Below, in pieces: positions 34,488 through 41,385 of a DNA stretch of 64,000 nucleotides. Source of the DNA: Couchioplanes caeruleus. Its GTDB lineage: Bacteria; Actinomycetota; Actinomycetes; Mycobacteriales; Micromonosporaceae. A program made the position numbers and the translations under genes. The notes under the pieces were generated by a model. That model searched no databases and was not told the origin of the DNA. It saw only the letters and a program-made list of their open reading frames with translations. Within the stretch, counting starts at the first letter, position 1. Every line of letters begins with the position of its first letter. The stretch covers positions 8,016,501 to 8,080,500 of the forward strand of contig NZ_RJKL01000001.1 in NCBI RefSeq assembly GCF_003751945.1, written 5' to 3'.

Positions 34488-35569
34488 ACCGCAAGCAGGG
34501 TGGCGGCGTGCCGTCCGGCGGCGGCCGCCGCCACGAAGTAGGCGTGGTCCTCGGCCAGGCCGCGGCCCATCGTCGACAGCTTCACCGGGCTTGCCTGCAG
34601 CGCCGCGTCCAGGCCGTCGGTGGGCACCTCCACGACCCGGTGCAGGGTGGTCAGTGGCGCGAGGGCGTCGGTGACCTCCTTGGCCAGGTCCGCGGGCAGG
34701 TCGGCGGGCACCGGCAGGTCGGCGGGGACCAGCGCCACCTTTCCGTACGCGGTGAGGCTGTGGTGCGAGACCCCCCGGTGCCGGGCCCGGCCGTCGGCGT
34801 CCGAGATCCGCAGCGAGCCGACGGGCCGGCCGCCGAGCGCCACCACCGCGTTGACCGCCTCGCCCACCGCCACGCCCGAGAAGCCCCACGCCGTGCCCGT
34901 ACCCAGGTTGCCCGGCCCCTGGGCGACGATGGTGACGTCCGCGTGCAGCACGTGCCGGGCGGCGAGCAGGGCGGCGTGGACCGTGCTCGCCTCCAGGTCG
35001 CCGCCGAAGGCCTGACCGGTCGTCACGGTGCCGGCCAGCGTGTCGCGCAGGCCGTCGAGCGTGCGGGAGAACCAGGCGGGCAGCGCGCCACCGTCGGTCA
35101 TCACGTACGCCACCCGCGCGTCGGGCCGGTCGGCGTGGACGCCGGCGAGGATCGCCGGCAGCGCGGAGTGCAGGTCGGCGGTGACGACCGGCATGTCGTC
35201 CAGGCCGCTCGCGGCCTCCATCGCCGGGCGGTGCGGTGACGCCTCCTCGTCCACCCCGAGCAGGATGGGCTGCAGGGGGGTGTACCGCGCCTTGACCAGA
35301 TGGCCGCTGTCGCGGGTGGTGCCGTCGGCTACCGGGTCCGGGGGCAGCCGGTCGGGCAGCGCCACGACCAGGGCATAGCCGCCGGTGCCCAGACCCATCA
35401 CCAGCGCGCCCACGTTCAGCAGGACGCGGTCGCCGGGGCGCGGCGCGCCGGTCAGCTCCGGGTAGGCGAGCGCCTTGACCGGGCCGTCGCCGGTGCCGAC
35501 CTCCAGCTCGACGGCGCCGTGCCAATCCCGCCGTACCGAAGAAACGATTCCCGACCGCCAGCGCACCAT
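34484..35569 (-). CDS. DUF3866 family protein
   Basis: Conserved actinobacterial protein, 361 residues, function unknown. It has family phrases GDRVLLNVGALVMGLGTGGYALV, HLVKARYTPLQP and ARVAYVMTDGGALPAWFSR, plus a Gly-rich block GPGNLGTGTAWGFSGVAVGEA. It is soluble with no signal peptide; alternating strands and Gly turns suggest a Rossmann-like core. ATG 35569 gives MVRWRSGIVSS; a GTG three bases downstream is possible. In mycobacteria, orthologues also lie near pafBC. It is divergent from pafB with a 97-base spacer. Confidence 0.82.
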   Translation of the reverse strand: MVRWRSGIVSSVRRDWHGAVELEVGTGDGPVKALAYPELTGAPRPGDRVLLNVGALVMGLGTGGYALVVALPDRLPPDPVADGTTRDSGHLVKARYTPLQPILLGVDEEASPHRPAMEAASGLDDMPVVTADLHSALPAILAGVHADRPDARVAYVMTDGGALPAWFSRTLDGLRDTLAGTVTTGQAFGGDLEASTVHAALLAARHVLHADVTIVAQGPGNLGTGTAWGFSGVAVGEAVNAVVALGGRPVGSLRISDADGRARHRGVSHHSLTAYGKVALVPADLPVPADLPADLAKEVTDALAPLTTLHRVVEVPTDGLDAALQASPVKLSTMGRGLAEDHAYFVAAAAAGRHAATLLAV

Positions 35570-35653
35570 GGCGGCGACCCTATCTCCGCCACCCGTGCGG
35601 GAGTGGTAGGCCCCGGCCGGTCGACGCGTGCCGCCGTGGCGCCGCGGGGCTGC

Positions 35654-35659
35654 TAGCGT
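35654..35659 (+). promoter_or_regulatory. -10-like box (TAGCGT), 7 nt before pafB GTG
   Basis: TAGCGT is followed by seven bases and the pafB GTG with no ribosome-binding site, another probable leaderless start. Confidence 0.45.
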
Positions 35660-35666
35660 TTCGGTC

Positions 35667-36662
35667 GTGTCGCGGACCCGTACCGAACGCCTGGTGAACC
35701 TGGTGATCTGTCTGCTGTCCACGCGACGGTTCCTGACCGCCGCGCAGATCGCCGCGACCGTGCCCGGATACGAGCACGACCCCGAGGATCCGCGCGACCA
35801 CGAGGCGTTCCAGCGCAAGTTCGAGCGCGACAAGGCCGAGCTGCGCGAGCTGGGCGTGCCGCTGGAGACGGGCCAGGCGAGCGCGTTCGACACCGAGCAG
35901 GGCTACCGGATCGCCCACCGCGAGTACGCGCTACCCGACATTCCGCTCGAACCGGATGAGGCCGCCGCCGTGGGCATCGCCGCACGGCTGTGGCAGCACG
36001 CCGGCCTCGCCGCCGCCGCGTCGTCCGGCCTCGCCAAGCTGCGGGCCGCCGGCGTCGAGGTCGACCCCCAGGCCACCCTCGGCGTCGAGCCGGTGGTGAC
36101 CGTCGACCCGGCGTTCGCGCCGCTCACCGGGGCGGCGCGCTCGCGCCGCGCGGTGACCTTCTCCTATCGCGTGCCCGAGGTCGACGAGCCCTCCACCCGC
36201 CGGTTGCAGCCGTGGGGAGTGGTCTGTTGGCAGGGCCGCTGGTATGTCGTCGGCCACGACCGCGACCGCGACGCCACCCGCTGCTTCCGGCTGTCGCGCA
36301 TCGTCGGCCAGGTGCGCGTCGTCGGCCCGGAGGGCGCGTTCACCCCGCCGGAGGACGTCGACCTGATCAGCCACGTCGCCCGCTGGTCCGGCCCGCTCGA
36401 GCGCACCGGCCGCGCCACCGTCGTGGTCCGGCCGGGCCGGGCCGCCGGGCTGCGCCGGCTGGCGGTGGAGACGGTGCCCGGCCCCGGCGGCGACCGGCTG
36501 ACGATTCCGTACGCCGACGTCGAGTGGCTCGCCTCGCGGCTGGTCGGCTACGGCGCGGACGTGCGCGCCGACGGGCCGCCGGAGCTGCGCGAGGCCGTGA
36601 TCCAGCAGCTCAAGGAGGTCGTGGCCCGGCACGAGCCGGCCCGCACCGGGGCGCCGTCGTGA
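35667..36662 (+). CDS. pafB: WYL-domain transcription regulator PafB
   Basis: Half of the PafBC heteromeric activator of the LexA-independent DNA-damage response; 331 residues. An N-terminal winged helix (about 1-75, starting RTRTERLVNLVICLLSTRRFL) is followed by a WYL domain (about 140-235) with FSYRVPEVDEPSTRRLQPWG and GRWYVVGHDRDRD. The WYL tryptophan/tyrosine/leucine residues are thought to bind a nucleic-acid ligand. The GTGA overlap with pafC ensures matched production. Despite the name and the location by pafA, it is not part of pupylation itself. Confidence 0.92.
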   Translation: MSRTRTERLVNLVICLLSTRRFLTAAQIAATVPGYEHDPEDPRDHEAFQRKFERDKAELRELGVPLETGQASAFDTEQGYRIAHREYALPDIPLEPDEAAAVGIAARLWQHAGLAAAASSGLAKLRAAGVEVDPQATLGVEPVVTVDPAFAPLTGAARSRRAVTFSYRVPEVDEPSTRRLQPWGVVCWQGRWYVVGHDRDRDATRCFRLSRIVGQVRVVGPEGAFTPPEDVDLISHVARWSGPLERTGRATVVVRPGRAAGLRRLAVETVPGPGGDRLTIPYADVEWLASRLVGYGADVRADGPPELREAVIQQLKEVVARHEPARTGAPS

Positions 36663-37642
36663 CCCCGCAGCAGCGCGGCCCGGCGCGGGCCTCGGCCGAC
36701 CGCCTGGGCCGGTTGCTCAACCTGGTGCCGTACCTGCTGGCCCGTCCGGGGATCGCGGTGGCGGAGGCCGCCGCCGACTTCCGGATCACCGAGCGTCAGC
36801 TCCGCGAGGACCTGGAGCTGCTCTGGGTCTGCGGCCTGCCCGGCTACGGCCCCGGCGACCTCATCGACATGGCGCTCGACGGCGACCGGGTGACCATCAC
36901 CTACGACGCGGGCATCGACCGGCCGCTGCGGCTCAACCCGGACGAGGCTCTCGCGCTGGTGGTGGCGCTGCGGATGCTCGCCGAGACGCCCGGCATCGGG
37001 TCGCGGGACGCGATCGAGCGGGCCCTTGTCAAGATCGAGAGCGCCGCCGGGGACCTCGGCGACGCGCCGGTGGCCGTGGCGCTGCCCGCCGCCACCGAGC
37101 GTCTCGACGCCGTCCGGGACATCGTCGAGCGCCGCCGGGCCATGCGCATCACGTACTACACGGCCGCCCGCGACGAGACCACCGACCGCGTCGTCGACCC
37201 GATGCGGGTGCTGATGGTCGGCAACCGTGCCTACCTGGAAGCGTGGTGCCGGCGTGCCGAGGGCACCCGCCTGTTCCGCCTGGACCGCATCGACGCCTTC
37301 ACCGAGCTGGACGAGCCGGCCGCGCCCCCGGCGACGGCGGTGCCGCACGACCTGCGCGACGGTGTCTTCCATCCGGGTCCTGGCCTGCCGCTGGTGACGC
37401 TGCGGGTGGGCCGCGGCAGCCGCTGGATCACCGAGTACTACCCGTGCGAGGAGGTCCGCCGCGACGGCGACGAGTGGGTGGTGACCCTGCGCGTGACCGA
37501 TCTCGGCTGGGCGCAGCGGTTCCTGCTCGGGATGGGGCCGGACGTGACCGTGGCCGCTCCGGCGGCGCTGGTCGAGCGGATCCGCGCCCAGGCCACCACG
37601 GCACTCGACCAGTACGCGGCCCCCGGCCCCTCCACCCCCTAA
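36659..37642 (+). CDS. pafC: WYL-domain transcription regulator PafC
   Basis: Partner of PafB, 327 residues, with the same layout: helix-turn-helix region (about 13-70, LLNLVPYLLARPGIAVAEAA, then FRITERQLREDLELLW) and WYL domain (about 160-230, RRRAMRITYYTAARDETTDR, then NRAYLEAWCRRAEGTRLFRL). GTG 36659 overlaps the pafB stop. Together the two proteins switch on repair genes after DNA damage in mycobacteria. The end of the gene lies 11 bases before the next ATG. Confidence 0.92.
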   Translation: MTPQQRGPARASADRLGRLLNLVPYLLARPGIAVAEAAADFRITERQLREDLELLWVCGLPGYGPGDLIDMALDGDRVTITYDAGIDRPLRLNPDEALALVVALRMLAETPGIGSRDAIERALVKIESAAGDLGDAPVAVALPAATERLDAVRDIVERRRAMRITYYTAARDETTDRVVDPMRVLMVGNRAYLEAWCRRAEGTRLFRLDRIDAFTELDEPAAPPATAVPHDLRDGVFHPGPGLPLVTLRVGRGSRWITEYYPCEEVRRDGDEWVVTLRVTDLGWAQRFLLGMGPDVTVAAPAALVERIRAQATTALDQYAAPGPSTP

Positions 37643-37652
37643 GCTGTCCGCC

Positions 37653-37904
37653 ATGGTGTGGTGGATCGTGCTGGCGGTCGTTGTCGTCGCCCTCGTCGTC
37701 ATGGTGGCGACGGTCATGTCCGTGGTCGGACGGCTGTCCGGTCTCGACCGGGCGTTGCGCCGGCTGCTGCGCCGGCAGGAACAGGCCGCCGTGCTGCAGC
37801 AGAAGGCGGCCGTACTCCAGGAATCCGTCGCCGGCCTGCAGCAGCGCGCCCAGACGGCACAGGAGAAGGTCGCGGTGATCAAGGCCGGGCTCGGCGGTTC
37901 CTGA
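37653..37904 (+). CDS. Small membrane protein with a coiled-coil-like tail
   Basis: Protein of 83 residues. One N-terminal membrane helix (about 2-25, VWWIVLAVVVVALVVMVATV) is followed by an Arg-rich linker (RALRRLLRRQEQ) and a heptad-like Gln/Ala/Leu/Val stretch (about 42-78) likely to form a coiled coil. The topology resembles TatB-like helix-amphipathic proteins only in outline, and the residues of TatB are not present. It lies between pafC and tatA. I do not recognise the family. Confidence 0.68.
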   Translation: MVWWIVLAVVVVALVVMVATVMSVVGRLSGLDRALRRLLRRQEQAAVLQQKAAVLQESVAGLQQRAQTAQEKVAVIKAGLGGS

Positions 37905-38046
37905 CGCGAGGGTTTCCGCCCCGTTGTCCGAAAATTCCTCGGGTCGCCGGTCAAACAAACGGATCCGGCACGGGTGACTTCCAGAGTGCACACGTACGAT
38001 GGACCCCGCACCATCGACGAACCACCCTGATTCGACGGAGTCTTCC

Positions 38047-38364
38047 ATGAACGCCATCAAGCCATGGCACATCATCGTTGTCCTTGTCGTGCTCGTGCTG
38101 CTGTTCGGCGCGAAGCGCCTTCCGGACGCCGCCCGGTCGCTGGGGCGGTCGCTGCGGATCATCAAGGCCGAGACCAAGGGCCTGGTGGACGACGACAACG
38201 TCGCGGAGAAGGCCGAGCCGCAGTATTCGCGCGAGCCGCTGCACCCGAACGAGATCCACCAGCCGGGTCAGCCGGGCTATCAGCAGCAGCCTCCGCCGGG
38301 CTACCAGCAGCAGCCTCAGCAGCCGCCGTACGTCGACCCGGTGCAGCGCACCAACGACCGCTGA
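38047..38364 (+). CDS. tatA: Sec-independent translocase subunit TatA
   Basis: Pore-forming component of the Tat system for folded proteins, 105 residues. The membrane helix (about 7-21, [15 protein letters not shown]) is followed by the hinge and amphipathic helix [20 protein letters not shown], with the FG-x-K pattern of TatA. The tail is Gln/Pro-rich ([18 protein letters not shown]) and disordered. ATG 38047 has GGAG upstream. tatC follows six bases later. No tatB is seen in the window; in actinobacteria tatB is normally elsewhere. Confidence 0.94.
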   Translation: MNAIKPWHIIVVLVVLVLLFGAKRLPDAARSLGRSLRIIKAETKGLVDDDNVAEKAEPQYSREPLHPNEIHQPGQPGYQQQPPPGYQQQPQQPPYVDPVQRTNDR

Positions 38365-38370
38365 CCCACC

Positions 38371-39333
38371 GTGGCCATCTCCCTGCGCCGCCGGGGGCCC
38401 AGCAAGTTCGAGCAGGCCGCCGACGGCTCGATGACCCTCATCGAGCACGTTCGGGAGCTGCGTAACCGTCTCTTCTGGGCGTCGCTCGGCATCGTCGCCG
38501 GGCTGATCGTCGGCTTCGTCGTGTCCATGCAGGTGTTCGACCTGCTGTCGGTGCCGTACTGCAACCTCGAGTCGTCCTGGATCCTCAACGGCAAGGGTGA
38601 GCGCGTCTGCAGCTTCCTCACCCTCGGCGCCACCGACCAGCTCGTGCTGCGACTGAAGATCGCGCTCTGGGTCGGCCTCATCGTCGGGGCGCCGGTCTGG
38701 CTCTACCAGTTGTGGGCGTTCATCGCCCCGGGCCTGCACCGCCACGAGCGCAAGTGGGCGTACGTCTTCGTCGCGATCGCCGCGCCGCTCTTCGGCGGCG
38801 GCGCCCTCCTGGCGTACTTCGTGATCGGCCACAGCCTGGCCTTCATCATGCAGTCCGGTGTGATCGGCAGCACCACCCAGCTCGAGGTCACCAGCTACAT
38901 CGGCTTCGTGACCAACATGATCTTGATCTTCGGGGTGGCGTTCGAGTTCCCGCTGGTCCTGCTGATGCTCAACTTCACCGGCGTGGTCAGCGCCAAGCGC
39001 CTGCTGAGCTGGTGGCGGATCGTGGTCTTCCTGTCGTTCGTCTTCGCGGCGATCGCCACGCCCGACCCCGGGCCGTTCGGCATGACCCTGCTCGCTGCCT
39101 GCATGAGCCTGCTCTACTTCATCTCCGTCGGCGTCGCCACACTCAACGACCGGCGCAAGGGCCGGGGCAAGGAGATGTACGCCGGCCTGGACGACGACGA
39201 GACCTCCCCGCTGGAGGAGGAACACACGCCGGTCGCGGTGTCGGACCGCATCGACGGGCCCGCACCGGTGCAGTCGCCGGCGCCGGTCGCCCGACCGTTG
39301 CCGTTGGACAGCCGATTCGACGACATGACCTGA
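38371..39333 (+). CDS. tatC: Sec-independent translocase subunit TatC
   Basis: Receptor subunit of the Tat system, 320 residues, six membrane helices. MTLIEHVRELRNRLFW is the signal-peptide-binding N-terminal motif (with the conserved Glu), and LWAFIAPGLHRHERKW and IATPDPGPFGM-type blocks are family signatures. The cytoplasmic tail after about residue 265 is acidic and Pro-rich and longer than in E. coli TatC. GTG 38371 is six bases after the tatA stop, so the two are translated from one mRNA. Orthologous order with pafBC is found in mycobacteria. Confidence 0.95.
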   Translation: MAISLRRRGPSKFEQAADGSMTLIEHVRELRNRLFWASLGIVAGLIVGFVVSMQVFDLLSVPYCNLESSWILNGKGERVCSFLTLGATDQLVLRLKIALWVGLIVGAPVWLYQLWAFIAPGLHRHERKWAYVFVAIAAPLFGGGALLAYFVIGHSLAFIMQSGVIGSTTQLEVTSYIGFVTNMILIFGVAFEFPLVLLMLNFTGVVSAKRLLSWWRIVVFLSFVFAAIATPDPGPFGMTLLAACMSLLYFISVGVATLNDRRKGRGKEMYAGLDDDETSPLEEEHTPVAVSDRIDGPAPVQSPAPVARPLPLDSRFDDMT

Positions 39334-39346
39334 GCCTCGCCGCCGG

Positions 39347-39352
39347 TACATT
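39347..39352 (+). promoter_or_regulatory. -10-like box (TACATT), 6 nt before the GTG at 39359
   Basis: TACATT followed by six bases and the GTG of the lipid-kinase gene. Possible leaderless start in addition to read-through from tatC. Confidence 0.4.
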
Positions 39353-39358
39353 CCGGCT

Positions 39359-40261
39359 GTGAAATGCAGTGACGACATCGCGGTGCTGGCCAATCCCGGA
39401 GCGGGACGCGGCCGGCACCGCGGTCTGCTTCCGGCGGTGCTCGACCGGCTCGGGGCCGGCGGTCGGACCGTTCGGCTCCTGGAGGCGGACAGCGCGGAGG
39501 ACGCCGAGAAGGCCTGCCACCGCGCCGTGGCCGAGGGGATCGGTGCCCTCGTCGCGGTCGGCGGGGACGGCACCGTGCACCGGGCGCTGCAGGCCGTGGC
39601 GGGCACCGGGGTCGGCTTCGGCGTGGTCCCCGCCGGCACCGGCAACGACTTCGCGACCGGCACCGGCGTACCGCAGGAGCCGCTGCTCGCCGCCGAGTCG
39701 ATCGCGGCGGCGCACCGCGACGGCCGGCACCAGCCGGTCGACCTGGCCCGGATCGGCACCGGGCAGGGCGACGTGCGGTGGTTCGGCGCCGTGCTCGCCG
39801 CCGGCTTCGACGCGATCGTCAACGAGCGCGCCAACCGGATGCGGTGGCCCCGCGGGCCGCGCCGCTACGACCTGGCGATCATGCTCGAGGCCGCCCGGCT
39901 GCGCCCGCGCCGCTACACCCTGGAGCTCGACGGCGTCGACCACAGCTTCGCCGGCGTGCTGGTCGCGGTCGGCAATTGCCCCAGCTACGGCGGGGGCTTG
40001 CGGATCTGTCCGGACGCCGACCCCGCCGACGGGCTGCTGGACGTCGTCGTCGCGGCGCCGCTCGGGCGGGTCGCGCTCGCGCGGCTGCAGCCCCGCGTGC
40101 GGCGGGGCACCCACGTCGAGGACCCGCTGATCACCAGCTTCCGGGCCCGCGAGGTGCGCATCGACACGCCCGGGATCGTCGGGTACGCCGACGGCGAGCG
40201 GGTCGCCGCGCTGCCGCTCGTGATCGGCTGCCGGCCGGGTGCCGTACGGTTGCTGCGGTGA
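39359..40261 (+). CDS. Diacylglycerol/lipid kinase family protein
   Basis: Lipid kinase of the DAGK catalytic family, 300 residues. IAVLANPGAGRGRH is the nucleotide-loop region, ALVAVGGDGTVHRALQAV contains the catalytic GGDGT, and VVPAGTGNDFATG is the second conserved block. The family phosphorylates diacylglycerol, ceramide-like or other lipids; which one is used here is unknown. It is soluble or peripheral (no membrane helices). GTG 39359 gives a normal start. The neighbours tatC and helY are the usual ones in actinobacteria. Confidence 0.9.
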   Translation: MKCSDDIAVLANPGAGRGRHRGLLPAVLDRLGAGGRTVRLLEADSAEDAEKACHRAVAEGIGALVAVGGDGTVHRALQAVAGTGVGFGVVPAGTGNDFATGTGVPQEPLLAAESIAAAHRDGRHQPVDLARIGTGQGDVRWFGAVLAAGFDAIVNERANRMRWPRGPRRYDLAIMLEAARLRPRRYTLELDGVDHSFAGVLVAVGNCPSYGGGLRICPDADPADGLLDVVVAAPLGRVALARLQPRVRRGTHVEDPLITSFRAREVRIDTPGIVGYADGERVAALPLVIGCRPGAVRLLR

Positions 40262-40335
40262 CCAGGGGGTCAGCGACCTCCGGACCGGGTCGAACGGAGA
40301 CGGTGAAGCCGCAGATCTTCCCCACAGGAGGCAGC

Positions 40336-40530
40336 ATGTCGGTCGGTTCGCTCAGCTCCAGCACGGTCTCCGCCGGGTACCTGGCGTCCACCGACACCGC
40401 CGCGGCGAAGAAGACCCCGGAGCAGGGCACCGAGGCGACGATCGCCGACCACGTCGCGGCGCAGGACGCGCAGCAGCCGATCCGCAGCGTCTCGGCCACT
40501 CAGGGCACGCTGGTCGACACCTACCTCTGA
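40336..40530 (+). CDS. Small Ser/Thr/Ala-rich protein of unknown function
   Basis: Protein of 64 residues without signal peptide or membrane helix. It starts MSVGSLSSSTVSAGYLASTD and continues with Gln/Thr/Ala-rich sequence ending VDTYL. ATG 40336 follows AGGAGG at ideal spacing, one of the best ribosome-binding sites in the window, which argues that it is made in quantity. No family recognised. It is located 74 bases after the lipid-kinase gene, facing the HAD gene. Confidence 0.65.
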   Translation: MSVGSLSSSTVSAGYLASTDTAAAKKTPEQGTEATIADHVAAQDAQQPIRSVSATQGTLVDTYL

Positions 40531-40552
40531 GGGCGCAGAGCTCGCCGAGGGC

Positions 40553-41296
40553 TCACTTCTCGCAGCCGGCGAGGGCCAGCGTCGCACCCAGGCCGTTTGA
40601 GCGCCCCGGCTCGGCCGCCGGAAGCACCAGGGCCGCGCAGCCGGCCTTCACCGCGCCCGCGTCCGCCGGGCTGTCGCCGACCATCAGCGTGCGCTCGGGG
40701 TCGACGCCCAGCATGCCGCACGCGCGCAGGAAGATCGCCGGGTCGGGCTTCGTGCGGCCCACCTCGAACGACAGTGCGAACGCGTCCACCAGCCCGTCCA
40801 TGCCCCAGGCGGCGAGGTGCGGGCGGATGTCGAAGCCGATGTTGCTCACCACCGCCACCTTGACCCCCGCCTCGTGCAGCGTGCGCAGGGTCGGCAGGGT
40901 GTCCGCGTACGGCAGCCAGCCCTCCGGGCCCAGCAGCCGCTCGTAGAGGGCGTCGGCGAGGCCCTCGACGTCGCAGCTCACCGTCTCCGCCAGGCCCGTG
41001 TACGCGGCGCGGTGGCTGTGCTCGTACAGGTCGCGGTCGGCCCAGTGCTCGGCGAGGTGGATGGGCACCCGGTGCGGCAGTGGGCCGCCGGCGCGCCCGG
41101 CGGTGACCAGCCGGTCGGCCAGGATCGTGGCCCGGCCGCGGTCCAGCTCCGTGCCGCAGGCCGCGGCGGCCGCGATCACCCACGCGACCGGCTCCTCGAC
41201 CTGGGCGAGCGTGCCGTGGAAGTCGAAGAGCACGGCGTCGACCTGACGGCGCGACGGGAAGGCGGTCGATTCGGCGGCATCCGGCACGCCGTGCAC
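40553..41296 (-). CDS. HAD-superfamily hydrolase
   Basis: Haloacid-dehalogenase-type phosphatase, 247 residues from GTG 41296. Motif I is AVLFDFHGTLAQ (nucleophile and general acid region, with HisGly replacing the usual AspGly), motif II VAVVSNIGFD, motif III the Lys in GRTKPDPAIF and motif IV MVGDSPADAGA. The DFHGT variant lacks the second Asp of DxD, which normally acts as acid/base, so dehalogenase-like or altered chemistry is possible. GTG 41368 would add 24 residues but leave only 17 bases to the divergent helicase gene. Substrate unknown. Confidence 0.82.
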   Translation of the reverse strand: MHGVPDAAESTAFPSRRQVDAVLFDFHGTLAQVEEPVAWVIAAAAACGTELDRGRATILADRLVTAGRAGGPLPHRVPIHLAEHWADRDLYEHSHRAAYTGLAETVSCDVEGLADALYERLLGPEGWLPYADTLPTLRTLHEAGVKVAVVSNIGFDIRPHLAAWGMDGLVDAFALSFEVGRTKPDPAIFLRACGMLGVDPERTLMVGDSPADAGAVKAGCAALVLPAAEPGRSNGLGATLALAGCEK

Positions 41297-41372
41297 GATA
41301 CCGAGGCGCTCGGACCGGTCCGTCGGCAACCGCCCGGCGAGCCATGACCATCGTTGTGTCACACCCACGCAT

Positions 41373-41378
41373 TAGCCT
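41373..41378 (+). promoter_or_regulatory. -10-like box (TAGCCT), 7 nt before helicase ATG
   Basis: TAGCCT is followed by seven bases and the helicase ATG, no ribosome-binding site between; probable leaderless start. Confidence 0.45.
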
Positions 41379-41385
41379 TGTGGTC

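Noticed and set aside
33837..37642. A defence island around pafBC and DUF3866
   Set aside because: These genes follow the ordinary actinobacterial order near the proteasome and tat genes.
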